From assembly GCF_007993045.1 (NCBI RefSeq), contig NZ_VOOR01000011.1, positions 1-64,000 on the forward strand: DNA of 64,000 nt, read 5' to 3'. Below the pieces are notes generated by a model. That model was not told the origin of the DNA. It made no database searches and saw only the letters and a list, made by a program, of their open reading frames with translations. Source of the DNA: Phaeodactylibacter luteus (lineage in GTDB: Bacteria > Bacteroidota > Bacteroidia > Chitinophagales > Saprospiraceae). Made by a program: the position numbers and the translations under genes. Shown piece after piece: positions 32,078 through 41,915 of this stretch (position 1 is its first letter; each line of letters starts with the position of its first letter).

Positions 32078-34939
32078 ATGACAGAAGAGCAGACTGCTAG
32101 CGGCCTGGCCGCCTACGAACAGATCGAAGCCAAGGATAGCATCGAGATCATCGGCGCACGGGAGCACAACCTCAAAGATATCGACCTCCAAATCCCCCGC
32201 AATAAGCTTGTGGTCATCACGGGCATCAGTGGCAGCGGTAAATCCTCCCTCGCCTTTGACACCATCTACGCAGAAGGGCAGCGGCGTTATATGGAGACCT
32301 TCACCTCATACGCTCGGCAGTTCATTGGGGAAATGGAGCGCCCGGATGTTGAGAAGATCAACGGGCTGAGCCCTGTCATTTCCATAGAGCAGAAGACCAC
32401 CGGGCGCAACCCCCGGTCTACAGTTGGCACGATCACCGAAGTATATGATTTTATGCGGCTGCTCTTTGCACGGGTAGGCGATGCTTATTCCTACGCTACC
32501 GGCAAGCGCATGGTGCGCTATACCGAGGAGCAAATGAAGGAGAGCATATTGGAAGCCTACGACGGCCGCAAAATCCTCATCCTCGCGCCCATGGTCAGGG
32601 GCAGGAAAGGGCACTACCGGGAGCTGTTTGAGCAGACCCGGAAGCAAGGCTACGCCAAAGTGAGAGTGGATGGCGAAATCCTTGACCTTGCCCCCGGGCT
32701 AAAGGTAGACCGCTACAAGGTGCACGATATTGAAGCCGTAGTAGACCGAATTAAGGTTTCTGCCAGCCGTACAGCCCGGCTGAACACCTCTCTGCAGGCC
32801 GCCCTCAAGCTTGGCAACGGGCTGGTGTTCATCATGGACCATGAGACAGGGGACATCCGCACTTTCAGCCGCAACCTGATGGACCCAGAAGCCGGCATTT
32901 CCTACGAGGAGCCCTCTCCCAACTCTTTCTCTTTCAACTCCCCCTACGGCGCCTGCCCAAGCTGCAACGGGCTGGGCAGCATCAATAAAGTGGACATCAG
33001 CAAAGTAATCCCGGACGACACCAAAAGCATCAACGAAGCGGGCATCGCCCCCTTCGGCGAAGTCCGGTCCAACGCTACATTCAAACAGCTGCGGGCAATC
33101 GCCAAAAAGTATAAATTCTCCTTTTCCACCCCTGTGAAAGACATACCGGAAGCCGCACTGAACGCTATCCTTTACGGGGGCAGCGATGCTTTTAAGGTGA
33201 AGGTGAACGACTACAACGATTACTCCTACAACCTTGCGCAGGAGGGCATCGTAAACATGCTGGAGCGCTGGTACGACGATACGAGCTCCGAAAAAATCCG
33301 CCGATGGGCAGAGGAGTTCATGACCATTACCACCTGTCCCGACTGCAACGGCTATCGGCTTAAGCAGGAATCCCTCCACTTCAAGGTAAAAGAAAAACAC
33401 ATTGGGGAACTAGCCGAGATGGACCTGACCGAGCTGCAAGCTTGGATGGCAGACGTAGAAGAAGGGCTCAGCGAACGGCAGGCGCTTATTGCCAAGGACA
33501 TCCTGAAGGAAATCCGCCTGCGCTTGGGCTTCCTGCTGCACGTAGGGCTCGATTACCTCGCCCTCAACCGATCCGCCCGGACCTTGTCAGGGGGGGAAGC
33601 GCAGCGTATCCGGCTGGCCACACAGATCGGCTCTCAGCTTACAGGCATCACTTACATCTTGGACGAGCCGAGCATTGGGCTGCATCAGCGCGACAACCAA
33701 AAACTGATTGAAGCTTTGCGGGAACTGGCCGACATCGGCAATACGGTGCTCGTGGTAGAACACGATAAAGACATCATGCTGGCAGCCGATTATATCATTG
33801 ACCTCGGGCCTGGCGCAGGCAAGCACGGGGGCGAGCTCGTAGGGGAAGGCACTCCGGAGGGTTTTGTCAAATCCCGTACCCTTACAGCAGACTACCTGAA
33901 CAATAAGCGCAAGATAGCTGTGCCGGAACAGCGCCGTAAAGGCACAGGGCAATTCCTAGAGCTCAAGGGGGCCAACGGCAACAACCTCAAGAATGTCAAT
34001 ATCAAAATCCCTTTGGGCACGCTGACTTGCATCACGGGCGTTTCCGGGAGCGGAAAATCTACCCTGATCAACGAGACGCTCTACCCCATTTTGCGGCAGC
34101 ATTTCTACAAAAGCCTCAAGCCTCCTATGCCCTATAAAAGCATTAAAGGGCTGGAGCATGTGGACAAGGTCATTGAGATCGACCAATCGCCTATCGGGCG
34201 CACTCCAAGGTCGAACCCTGCGACTTATACCGGTGTATTTACTGACATCCGCAAGATATTCACTGAGCTGCCCGAGGCTAAGATCCGGGGCTATAAGCCG
34301 GGGCGCTTTTCCTTTAATGTTAAAGGGGGGCGGTGCGAGGTCTGCAAAGGATCGGGCATGCGGATCATTGAAATGAACTTCCTGCCGGATGTGCACGTAG
34401 AGTGCGAAAACTGCCTGGGCCGGCGCTACAACCGGGAGACGCTGGAGATTTTGTATAAAGGCAAATCCATCAATGATGTGCTGAACATGACCGTGGAGGA
34501 GGCCGCGGAGTTTTTTGAGCCCATCCCCAATATCTACCGCAAACTGCGCACGCTCAATGAAGTAGGGCTGGGCTATATTACCCTTGGGCAGCAAGCCACT
34601 ACCCTTTCCGGGGGGGAAGCGCAGCGGGTAAAACTGGCCGAAGAGCTGGCCAAACGAGACACTGGCAATACGGTTTATATTCTTGACGAGCCTACTACCG
34701 GCCTGCATTTCGAGGACATTCAGCACCTGCTGCGCGTGCTCAACCGCTTGGTCGACAAAGGCAATACTGTGCTTATCATTGAGCATAATATGGACGTCAT
34801 CAAGGTGGCAGACTACCTCATCGATATGGGCCCGGAAGGGGGCCGCAGGGGGGGTACCGTTGTATGCAAAGGCACGCCCGAGCAAGTTGCACGCAAAAAA
34901 GACAGCCACACCGGAGTATTCCTCAAGCTGGAACTCTGA
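32078..34939 (+). CDS. uvrA: excinuclease ABC subunit A
   Basis: About 950 residues, the normal UvrA length. Both ABC modules are complete: Walker [15 protein letters not shown] and [14 protein letters not shown], two signature LSGGEAQR motifs, Walker [12 protein letters not shown] and [11 protein letters not shown]. Zinc modules are seen at [16 protein letters not shown] and [10 protein letters not shown]...CENCLG. UvrA dimers find DNA lesions and load UvrB in nucleotide excision repair. The start is set at ATG 32078 (MTEEQTAS); the frame opens nine codons earlier at 32051. A family 3 repeat follows its stop codon. Confidence 0.96.
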   Translation: MTEEQTASGLAAYEQIEAKDSIEIIGAREHNLKDIDLQIPRNKLVVITGISGSGKSSLAFDTIYAEGQRRYMETFTSYARQFIGEMERPDVEKINGLSPVISIEQKTTGRNPRSTVGTITEVYDFMRLLFARVGDAYSYATGKRMVRYTEEQMKESILEAYDGRKILILAPMVRGRKGHYRELFEQTRKQGYAKVRVDGEILDLAPGLKVDRYKVHDIEAVVDRIKVSASRTARLNTSLQAALKLGNGLVFIMDHETGDIRTFSRNLMDPEAGISYEEPSPNSFSFNSPYGACPSCNGLGSINKVDISKVIPDDTKSINEAGIAPFGEVRSNATFKQLRAIAKKYKFSFSTPVKDIPEAALNAILYGGSDAFKVKVNDYNDYSYNLAQEGIVNMLERWYDDTSSEKIRRWAEEFMTITTCPDCNGYRLKQESLHFKVKEKHIGELAEMDLTELQAWMADVEEGLSERQALIAKDILKEIRLRLGFLLHVGLDYLALNRSARTLSGGEAQRIRLATQIGSQLTGITYILDEPSIGLHQRDNQKLIEALRELADIGNTVLVVEHDKDIMLAADYIIDLGPGAGKHGGELVGEGTPEGFVKSRTLTADYLNNKRKIAVPEQRRKGTGQFLELKGANGNNLKNVNIKIPLGTLTCITGVSGSGKSTLINETLYPILRQHFYKSLKPPMPYKSIKGLEHVDKVIEIDQSPIGRTPRSNPATYTGVFTDIRKIFTELPEAKIRGYKPGRFSFNVKGGRCEVCKGSGMRIIEMNFLPDVHVECENCLGRRYNRETLEILYKGKSINDVLNMTVEEAAEFFEPIPNIYRKLRTLNEVGLGYITLGQQATTLSGGEAQRVKLAEELAKRDTGNTVYILDEPTTGLHFEDIQHLLRVLNRLVDKGNTVLIIEHNMDVIKVADYLIDMGPEGGRRGGTVVCKGTPEQVARKKDSHTGVFLKLEL

Positions 34940-34983
34940 CGGCCACTGTAGGTTGGCCCGCCACATTTAGCGCCAAGTCTAAC
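34940..34983 (+). repeat. family 3 repeat, minimal copy
   Basis: GGCCACTGTAGG just after the uvrA stop and GCGCCAAGTCTAAC 20 bp later match both ends of the longer copies; the middle is missing. Confidence 0.4.
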
Positions 34984-34992
34984 GGATATTTG

Positions 34993-35000
34993 TATATTTG
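34993..35000 (+). promoter_or_regulatory. -7 box of the GH3 gene
   Basis: TATATTTG matches TAnnTTTG. It overlaps the upstream candidate start codon at 35001, which favours the ATG at 35040 as the true start. No TTTG lies at the ideal distance. Confidence 0.5.
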
Positions 35001-35039
35001 ATGAGGGCCATTCTTAGCCAAACCATACCAACCGCTTCT

Positions 35040-36566
35040 ATGAGAAAGTCGATCAACCGGGCATTCAAATGGTATTACCAGCAACGGTACAAAGGTATTC
35101 GGCATTTTATGGAGCACCCACATCAGGTGCAGGAGAGCTTGCTGAAGCAGCTCCTGCAATTCACTAAGCACACAGAGTGGGGGCGGCGCTACGGGTACCG
35201 TGACATACAAGACGCAGAACAATTCGCCCGGCGGGTGCCTGTCAACGATTACGACGGGCTCAAGCCTTACATTACCCGTATGATGCACGGGGAAAAGGAC
35301 GTCCTTTGGAGCGGGCAGGTACGTTGGTACTCCAAATCTTCCGGCACGACAAGCGACCGCAGCAAGTACCTTCCGGTCACTTCCCAAAATCTAAAAAAAT
35401 GCCATATCCGGGGCACATGGGATACCATGTCCCTATTTTACCACAACCGGCCTGATGCGCGTCAGTTTGAATGCAAGAGTATGATCATGGGCGGGAGCCT
35501 TTATCCTTTCGAGCCCTACCCAAAGACCACCTACGGGGATGTCTCTGCTATTATGATTCAGAATATGCCAGCCGTGGGGCGCCCCTTTTTTACGCCAGAT
35601 TTCAAGACGGCCCTGCTACATGATTGGGAGGAGAAGCTTGAAAAACTGGCCCGCATCGGAGCGCAGGAGCGGAATATGGTCATGATAGGAGGGGTACCGA
35701 CCTGGACCGTGGTGCTCTTCCGCCGCATATTGGAGCTCACTGGAAAATCCAATATGCTGGAAGTATGGCCAGAGTTTCAAGGCTACATCCACGGCGGGGT
35801 AAGCTTCACGCCCTACCGAAAGCAGTTCGAGGCGTTCTTCCCTTCTGACCAAATCAGCTACCAGGAAATCTACAATGCATCTGAGGGCTATTTTGCCGTG
35901 CAAGACGACTTCAGCAGGGACGATATGCTATTGTTACTAAATAATGGCGTCTATTTTGAGTTTTTGCCTATGCCCGAATGGGACAAGCCTAACCCCCATG
36001 CCATACCGCTCAGCGAGGTGAAGCCCGGAGAGAACTACGCCCTTGTCATTTCGACCAACGCAGGGCTATGGCGCTACACGCCCGGTGATACGGTCACCTT
36101 CACTTCTACAGCCCCTTACCGGATCAAGATCACGGGCCGCACCAAACAGTTCGTCAATGCTTTCGGCGAAGAGGTCATGGTGGAAAATACCGACAAGGCC
36201 TTGGCTGTCGCTTGCCAACAGACAGGGGCTATCGTCTCCGAATATACCGTTGCGCCGGTCTATTTTGAAGAAGGGCAAAAAGGGGGGCACGAATGGCTCG
36301 TGGAATTTGAACGAGAGCCCTCCGATGAAGAGCGGTTCACCGCCTTGCTCGATCAAGCCTTGCAAGCGAACAACTCTGACTATGAAGCAAAGCGTTCAAA
36401 AAGCTTGGCGCTCAAAAGGCTTAGGCTACACGCCCTGCCCAGTGGCACCTTCCACAACTGGATGCGCTCCCGGGGCAAGTTTGGGGGGCAGCACAAAGTG
36501 CCCCGCCTGGCCAACCACCGGCAATATGTAGACGAGATACTCCACTTCTTGGGCAACAAAGTTTAG
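35040..36566 (+). CDS. GH3-family acyl-acid amido synthetase-like protein
   Basis: About 508 residues, the GH3 size. The adenylation-type phosphate loop SSGTTSDRSKYLP (about 100) and later motifs YNASEGYFAV and YVLVIST-like YALVISTNAGLWRYTPGDTV match GH3 enzymes, which adenylate a carboxylic acid and join it to an amino acid. Bacterial members lie beside many pathways and their substrates are mostly unknown. ATG 35040 is chosen because a promoter -7 box overlaps the earlier ATG at 35001. Its last codons overlap by 4 bp the end of the convergent ATP-grasp-like gene. Confidence 0.85.
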   Translation: MRKSINRAFKWYYQQRYKGIRHFMEHPHQVQESLLKQLLQFTKHTEWGRRYGYRDIQDAEQFARRVPVNDYDGLKPYITRMMHGEKDVLWSGQVRWYSKSSGTTSDRSKYLPVTSQNLKKCHIRGTWDTMSLFYHNRPDARQFECKSMIMGGSLYPFEPYPKTTYGDVSAIMIQNMPAVGRPFFTPDFKTALLHDWEEKLEKLARIGAQERNMVMIGGVPTWTVVLFRRILELTGKSNMLEVWPEFQGYIHGGVSFTPYRKQFEAFFPSDQISYQEIYNASEGYFAVQDDFSRDDMLLLLNNGVYFEFLPMPEWDKPNPHAIPLSEVKPGENYALVISTNAGLWRYTPGDTVTFTSTAPYRIKITGRTKQFVNAFGEEVMVENTDKALAVACQQTGAIVSEYTVAPVYFEEGQKGGHEWLVEFEREPSDEERFTALLDQALQANNSDYEAKRSKSLALKRLRLHALPSGTFHNWMRSRGKFGGQHKVPRLANHRQYVDEILHFLGNKV

Positions 36567-37756
36567 CCTCTTTCAAAAAGGCCAACGCTGCCCCCTACCC
36601 AATCTTTGTCTTTGTTGTAACGCACCCCAACCATCAGGCCCTTGCTCAGGCGGGCCAGGTTGTTCACAATCTTAGGGCGGGGCTGCCCATCTTCCCAAAG
36701 CATCAACATCCTTATCTCACACTTAGACGGCTCCGAGGGCGTCTCTATTACTGGGGCGTATTCCACCTTGCGCTGCAGGATGTAGTTTTCCGGGTCTTTG
36801 ATCATATCCACATCGTGCTGATTGATATTGATGATGACACCGGTGCCAGCAAAGGAGTACAAAGGCTTGAGCACGTAATTGTGCAGATCTTGGGGCAGCT
36901 CTGCCAGTTCGTTCAGAAAGTAGGATTTGGGCACGTAGGGGCTGTCTAGCAAAGGCAAAGTGTGCTTGCTGATCCGGAAAAACCAATTGGGATGCCCAAC
37001 ATACTCCACGTCGTAATCGTGGGTAAAGTAAAACTCCCGCTCAAGGTCATCTCTGCGGATGAGCTCATCAAAAATCACCCGGTTGAAAATCCGTCGGACC
37101 TGGATTTTACGGCCCTCCTTAAAGTAGAAAACCTTGCGCCCTTCCACTTTCAGCTCACTGATACAGACCGGCTCTATGCCTATCATGTGCTTGCAAGCTA
37201 TAAAATCAATGCTGGTCACCTGCTTTTCTGGTTCTACCTCAAGCAAGATGACCTGCTCTGTATCGCAATCGCCTATAATTACGCGCCTCAGCATTTCGAT
37301 ATACTCCTCAGACTGCATGCCCCCAAAAAGATGGGTGTAGGTGTCTGGGATATCGTAAACCTCCCGGTAACCACGGGCAACAAGGTCTTGGAAAAAATAC
37401 AAAGAGGGGAAGCCCTGCACTTCAATCAGCTGAGGCGTGTAAGCCCCATCTGTGCCTTTGCATATCCCAAAATCCATTTGCAGGAAAGTGGTATGCGGCG
37501 TCTCATTGGGCACCTCCTGTGCGGTGAGCAGCGCCCCCTGTGAACGCTCCTTAAAGTCGGGGGCGACAATCACATCCGTAATTTGCTCACAAGCCTCGAG
37601 CAGCTGCCGCTTCAGGCTATTGGGGATGAAAACCGGAGATTCTGCGACACGGAATGGCGGGCGGTAGTTGTACTGCCTCTCCACCCAAGTCAACAGCTCC
37701 TGATATTTTTCTGCTGTGAAAGCAGCATTGAAAGCAGACCTAATACTGGGGTTCAT
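36563..37756 (-). CDS. ATP-grasp-like ligase, apparently circularly permuted
   Basis: A 397-residue cytoplasmic protein I cannot name. ATP-grasp-type elements are seen in an unusual order: a putative metal-binding segment PQLIEVQGFPSLYFF near residue 110, and a nucleotide-binding-like KPLYSFAGTGVIININQHD near 300 followed by YILQRKVEYAP and EIRMLML. In standard ATP-grasp ligases the lysine/glycine loop comes first and the acidic metal site last, so this looks permuted, as in glutathionylspermidine synthetase-like proteins. It is the last gene of the esterase/ATP-grasp/GATase operon, 30 bp after the GATase gene, and probably forms an amide bond. Confidence 0.55.
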   Translation of the reverse strand: MNPSIRSAFNAAFTAEKYQELLTWVERQYNYRPPFRVAESPVFIPNSLKRQLLEACEQITDVIVAPDFKERSQGALLTAQEVPNETPHTTFLQMDFGICKGTDGAYTPQLIEVQGFPSLYFFQDLVARGYREVYDIPDTYTHLFGGMQSEEYIEMLRRVIIGDCDTEQVILLEVEPEKQVTSIDFIACKHMIGIEPVCISELKVEGRKVFYFKEGRKIQVRRIFNRVIFDELIRRDDLEREFYFTHDYDVEYVGHPNWFFRISKHTLPLLDSPYVPKSYFLNELAELPQDLHNYVLKPLYSFAGTGVIININQHDVDMIKDPENYILQRKVEYAPVIETPSEPSKCEIRMLMLWEDGQPRPKIVNNLARLSKGLMVGVRYNKDKDWVGGSVGLFERG

Positions 37757-37786
37757 ACATTATTTGTTTTCAGGCGCGCCACGGTA

Positions 37787-38605
37787 TCAGGCCGGGACAC
37801 AGTCCGCCTGCAGCAGGCCGACGGCACGGTGCAGGAACAGCGGCAGGACAATCTCGTGGGTCAAACCAATTTTATCGCTATCGTTCAAGTGCTTGATCAT
37901 GCGGAGGTATTTCTCCTCCCCGTGCTCGTCCAGGATTTGTGCTTTGCGTTTGGGGTCCATGAAATGCAGCAGCATCCCATCGGGGTCAGCCTCAGGGTGA
38001 AACTGCGTGCCCAGCATTTCTGGGGAAAACCGTATGGCCATGATCGCCCGTTCGAGCGGGACATGCGGGCGGATTTTTTCCAGGGCTAGTATCTCTGCGC
38101 CCATCTCATCTATGCGTTCCAAATTCGGCTGTATGCATTGCCAGTCGCGGAAATCCGCGATAAAAAAGGGATTGGGCAAGCCTTCGAAATTGGGCTCGCA
38201 GGCCCCGGCATCGGTCATATGGCAGCGGAAAGTGCCAAAAGACATAGACTTCCGCTTACTGACCTCAGCCAGCGCGAAATGCTTGACCGCCATTTGGAAA
38301 GAATGGCAGATGAAAAAGACGTGCTTTTTGGGCCGGCCGGGCTTTTGATTCCAAGCCCAAGCCTCCTCCAGCCATTTGTAGTACTTCACGTCCCAATTGC
38401 CATCGCCATCATGAGGGCTGCCCGGCCCACCTGTTGAGATGAAGATATCGAAGTCCATACCAGGGACTTCCGCTTTTCCTCTGACATCGAATACTTTCCA
38501 TTCGTAGTGCTGCTCAAAGCGGCTTACGATCTCCTGTATGCAGCGCATCCCCTGATTGGGCTCATTGTCGTACATATCCAGGATGGCGAGTCTTAATGAA
38601 GGCAT
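37787..38605 (-). CDS. class I glutamine amidotransferase
   Basis: The 272-residue protein has a class I glutamine amidotransferase fold. The nucleophile is the cysteine in FFICHSFQMA (about residue 100), and the His-Glu pair is in GTQFHPEAD (about 200); ISTGGPGSP near residue 60 forms the oxyanion region. Such domains release ammonia from glutamine for a partner ligase. No synthase domain is fused, so the ATP-grasp proteins of the same operon are the natural partners. The start is ATG 38605 (MPSLRLAIL); an in-frame ATG at 38617 is possible. The 60-residue tail after HPE is longer than usual. Confidence 0.8.
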   Translation of the reverse strand: MPSLRLAILDMYDNEPNQGMRCIQEIVSRFEQHYEWKVFDVRGKAEVPGMDFDIFISTGGPGSPHDGDGNWDVKYYKWLEEAWAWNQKPGRPKKHVFFICHSFQMAVKHFALAEVSKRKSMSFGTFRCHMTDAGACEPNFEGLPNPFFIADFRDWQCIQPNLERIDEMGAEILALEKIRPHVPLERAIMAIRFSPEMLGTQFHPEADPDGMLLHFMDPKRKAQILDEHGEEKYLRMIKHLNDSDKIGLTHEIVLPLFLHRAVGLLQADCVPA

Positions 38606-38779
38606 AATTTTGGTCATTTGGCGGGGCTGTCGCTGGCCGCCAGTTTAGCAATCAGGCTTTTTAGGTGGGAAGGCTATACGGCATTGAAGCCTTGCTTTTG
38701 CCCCAAGAGCGCTATAACAAGCGCCCCAAAAATACACTTTTCAGGAACGCTTGTTGGGCAGCCAACCGACAGATTGAAA

Positions 38780-38991
38780 AGGCGCAAACCAGATTGTAGT
38801 TTTTGAGCTTGCACCTGCACAATGTAGTGGGGCCTGCCCCTGCCAGCGGGCAGGTGCCGCTATGCTCCGGGGCTCGCTGTCCGCTCGGCCCCTCGCCCTA
38901 CAGGCGTCGGGTCTGGCCTTCGGCCACCCCTGCGCAGCGCTAGGCCAATGCCAGGCTAAAACAAACGTCTAGGACATTCTGGTTTACGGCC
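38780..38991 (+). mobile_element. MITE family 1, copy E, inside an operon
   Basis: 212-bp complete copy. Left end AGGCGCAAACCAGATTGT and right end ACATTCTGGTTTACGGCC are inverted repeats; flanks GATTGAAA (38772-38779) and GATTGAAG (38992-38999) are a 7-of-8 target duplication. It lies between the ATP-grasp gene and the GATase gene of the same strand. Confidence 0.88.
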
Positions 38992-39005
38992 GATTGAAGG
39001 CCTTT

Positions 39006-39950
39006 CTATTGGCCGGCTGCTGCATTCCGGATGAAAGAGCCCCAGGTCAGGTTGTCTTTGCCGTCTTTATGAGCCTGCGCCCGCTCGATCGCGTACGTGG
39101 CCATAGTCTCCACCACCCATTCGAAGTTATCCTTCCCTACCGAGTTCAGGTCGGCATCAGGGGCAGGGTTGCAGAAATCTATAGCGTATGGGATGCCGTC
39201 GCGGATGGCCAGCTCTACAGTATTGAAGTCGTAGCCCAGCGCTTGGTTGAGGCGCAGGACATACTCTTCCAGGGTCTTCATCATCTCAGCGCTGACGTTG
39301 TGCTGAGCAGCATAGCGCAGGTGGTGAGGGTTGCGCGGCTCGTAGTGCATGATACGGACGTACTTGCCGCCAATGCAGTAGCAACGGAAATAAGACTCAA
39401 AGTCAATCGCTTCCTGCAGCATCATGACCAGCTGCCCGGTTTCGCTGTACGCGCGGAAGAAGTCGTCGGCGCTATCCAACTTGTATACATTCTTCCAGCC
39501 TCCGCCAGCGTAAGGCTTCATAAAGGCAGGGAAGCCTACATAGCTGAAAATGCCTTCCCAGTCCAGCGGGAAAGCCAGATTGGAAAAAGACTCGGCAGTG
39601 GTATCGTCCGGCTGTTCCTTAGAAGGCAACAGTACGGTTTTGGGGACCGGCACCCCGATTTTCTCAGCCAGGGCATTATTGAAAAACTTCTCATCTGCGC
39701 TCCACCAGAAAGGGTTATTGATAACAGCCGTGCCAGAGATAGCTGCATTTTTGAGCGCAGCCCGGTAAAAAGGCACATCCTGCGAGATGCGGTCTATCAA
39801 TACGGCGTAGTCAGCGGGAGCAGCCTGAATCACCTTATCTATGGTAGCAGGCTCAGCCTGAATACCTTTCACATTTTTGGCGTTGATCCGCTCCACCAAT
39901 GCGTTGGGGAAGCTGCGCTCCTGCCCGAAAAGAATGCCGATTTTTTTCAT
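39006..39950 (-). CDS. ATP-grasp ligase
   Basis: The 314-residue protein has the standard ATP-grasp order: pre-ATP-grasp fold with KIGILFGQERSFPNAL, nucleotide lysine and glycine loop FMKPYAGGGWKNVYK (about 165), adenine-hinge glutamate in LQEAIDFES, and the metal site IDFCNPAPDADL (about 278) with aspartate and asparagine. This resembles RimK/D-Ala-D-Ala ligase-type enzymes that join a carboxylate to an amine through an acylphosphate. It comes after an esterase and before a glutamine amidotransferase in a likely operon. Substrate unknown. Confidence 0.8.
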   Translation of the reverse strand: MKKIGILFGQERSFPNALVERINAKNVKGIQAEPATIDKVIQAAPADYAVLIDRISQDVPFYRAALKNAAISGTAVINNPFWWSADEKFFNNALAEKIGVPVPKTVLLPSKEQPDDTTAESFSNLAFPLDWEGIFSYVGFPAFMKPYAGGGWKNVYKLDSADDFFRAYSETGQLVMMLQEAIDFESYFRCYCIGGKYVRIMHYEPRNPHHLRYAAQHNVSAEMMKTLEEYVLRLNQALGYDFNTVELAIRDGIPYAIDFCNPAPDADLNSVGKDNFEWVVETMATYAIERAQAHKDGKDNLTWGSFIRNAAAGQ

Positions 39951-40051
39951 ACAAACTGTGGTTTACCTGTTGTTTTAGGATAATAATAGGTCGAAGCGGC
40001 CAAGCCGCCATATTGCTTGTTCGTTGCGCCAAACCGCCCTCCTGCCCGGGC

Positions 40052-40771
40052 TTATATCAAGGACAGGTAATGGGGGAACATTTCCCGCCACAGCGGCCAA
40101 TCGTGCGCTTCCCAGCCGCGCATATCGAGCCAGTGGGGCACGTTTTTTTCTGACAAAATGCCAGACAACCGCTGATTGGCATTCAGGCAAATGTCCCATT
40201 CCGAAGTGCCCAGCACGATGTTCATCTCCCAAAGTGCCGGGTGGTTGTTCCCCGGGAGGTAATCTACCGGGTTGTTAAAATACACATTATCGTCATAATA
40301 ACCATCCATGAACATTTTTATATCGAAAGCTCCGCTCATCGAGAACAGATGGCTGACGGTTTCCGGGTGCTTGAAGGCAAAATTGGCAGCGTGGTAGCCC
40401 CCAAAACTCGCTCCGGCTACTGCCACTTTGCCCGTCCCGGTATTCCAGCGCACAGCGGGCACAATTTCCCGGAGCACCATATTATCGTAGCACTGATGAT
40501 TCCACGCGCGCTGCCCAGGATGTACACCCTTGTTGTACCAGCTCAGGGCATCGATGCTGTCCGGGCAAAAAATCTGTATGAACCCGCGGTCTACAAACCA
40601 CTCAGCAGTCTGTACCAGCCCAAAATCTTTGCTTTCGTAATAGCGGCCCATACTTGACGGGAACAAGACGACAGGGTAGCCACGATCGCCGTAGGCCAGC
40701 ATTTCAATTTCTTTGCCGAGGCTGGGCGAATACCATTTGTGATACGTTTCTTTCACAGTAAAAGGGTTCAT
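40052..40771 (-). CDS. cytoplasmic esterase of the ATP-grasp operon
   Basis: The 239-residue alpha/beta hydrolase has no signal peptide. The nucleophile elbow is GASFGGYHAANFA (Ser about 120), with the final histidine probably in WEAHDWPLW (about 225). It belongs to the Esterase D/Fes-like family. The start is ATG 40771 (MNPFTVKETYHKWYS), the first start after the promoter; the frame extends further upstream through promoter sequence. It is the first gene of the operon and may release or trim the ester- or amide-linked product of the ligases. Confidence 0.78.
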   Translation of the reverse strand: MNPFTVKETYHKWYSPSLGKEIEMLAYGDRGYPVVLFPSSMGRYYESKDFGLVQTAEWFVDRGFIQIFCPDSIDALSWYNKGVHPGQRAWNHQCYDNMVLREIVPAVRWNTGTGKVAVAGASFGGYHAANFAFKHPETVSHLFSMSGAFDIKMFMDGYYDDNVYFNNPVDYLPGNNHPALWEMNIVLGTSEWDICLNANQRLSGILSEKNVPHWLDMRGWEAHDWPLWREMFPHYLSLI

Positions 40772-40818
40772 AGCCGGTGAGCCACCGGAGGTAATTGTTA
40801 ATTTTACACTTAGTATTG

Positions 40819-40849
40819 CAAAAATACGGGCTTTATTTAAAAAATCAAG
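40819..40849 (-). promoter_or_regulatory. promoter of the esterase/ATP-grasp/GATase operon
   Basis: On the minus strand CTTG, a 19-bp spacer and TATTTTTG, matching the Bacteroidota consensus apart from one base. The predicted start is about 40 bp before the esterase ATG at 40771. Confidence 0.65.
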
Positions 40850-40984
40850 CAACAACCTGTTGATTTACAATTCTTTACAAAGAGCCGCCACTATCGACAT
40901 TCCAAACAAAAAACGTTTTTGCCCGTTTTTTCAATATTGCATTTGGCGGCAGCCGCAAAAAAGCATCACAATCCTGCATACTGC

Positions 40985-41848
40985 ATGAAAACGAACTACC
41001 TAAAAAAAACAGCCCGTTGGCTAGAGGCAGCCCTACACCCTTCCTACCGCATAATGGCTGCCGAGCACAGCCTGCCCTCCCGCCACTTGAAAAGGAAAGT
41101 GAAAATCCGCGTACTGCAGCCACCGGCGGGGGCCCACAGGCAAGGTGAGCTCCCCGCGCTTTACCTCAACGACGGGCAAGACCTCGAAGCGCTTGACCTC
41201 CTCTTCACCCTTCAACGGCTGTACCGCAAAGGCAAAATCGCCCCATTCATATTAGTAGCGGTGCACGCCGGCGACCGCATGCAGGAGTACGGCACTATGG
41301 GCCGGCCCGATTACAAAAAACGGGGCAGCCGGGCAGGGGCTTATGCCAGCTTCCTAACCTCGGAGCTCCTCCCTTTCCTCGAGAGCCGTTACCCCTTGCA
41401 GGGCAGCCCGGCAGGGCGGAGCATTGCAGGCTTCTCCCTTGGCGGGCTATCTGCTTTTGACCTTGCCTGGCACCACCCTGCCCTGTTCCATCAGGTGGGG
41501 GTCTTTTCCGGCTCCCTTTGGTGGCGCAGCACCCCTTTTGAAGAAAGCAGGCCCGATGCCGGGCGGATTGTCCAAGACTATGTCGAAGCGGCTGCCCACT
41601 GCCCGCCCCTCCGGTTTTGGCTGCAGGCAGGGACGGCCGATGAAACCTCGGACCGCAACGGCAATGGGGTCATTGATGCCATAGACGACACCCTCGACCT
41701 TATGCGGGCGCTCCAAAGCTTGGGCTGTCCTGCCCACAGCCTCCGGTATGTGGAAGTCTCGGGGGGCGAGCACCGCCCTGAAACATGGGGGCAAGTGATG
41801 CCCGACTTTCTACAATGGGCGTTCCCCAAACGAGCAACAAAAGCCTAA
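40985..41848 (+). CDS. second esterase, divergent from the ATP-grasp operon
   Basis: The 287-residue esterase/hydrolase has no signal peptide with the start at ATG 40985 (MKTNYLKKTARWLEAAL); the frame is open 66 bp earlier but that part has no coding character. Landmarks are PALYLNDGQDLEAL, the nucleophile elbow GFSLGG (about 152) and SGGEHRPETW with the expected histidine. It resembles the Fes/mycolyltransferase-like family. Sharing a divergent intergenic region with the ATP-grasp operon, whose first gene is also an esterase, suggests a common pathway. Confidence 0.75.
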   Translation: MKTNYLKKTARWLEAALHPSYRIMAAEHSLPSRHLKRKVKIRVLQPPAGAHRQGELPALYLNDGQDLEALDLLFTLQRLYRKGKIAPFILVAVHAGDRMQEYGTMGRPDYKKRGSRAGAYASFLTSELLPFLESRYPLQGSPAGRSIAGFSLGGLSAFDLAWHHPALFHQVGVFSGSLWWRSTPFEESRPDAGRIVQDYVEAAAHCPPLRFWLQAGTADETSDRNGNGVIDAIDDTLDLMRALQSLGCPAHSLRYVEVSGGEHRPETWGQVMPDFLQWAFPKRATKA

Positions 41849-41915
41849 CTTTGCCGTTCTCAGAAAAGTGCAGCGGGACAGCTGCTGCACCCACTGCTGC
41901 AATCAAGACAAAGAC

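Noticed and set aside
40811-40830. Zur box near the ATP-grasp operon promoter
   Set aside because: TATTTTTGCAATAC contains one TTGCAA half but no second half at the right spacing; it is simply the -7 box.
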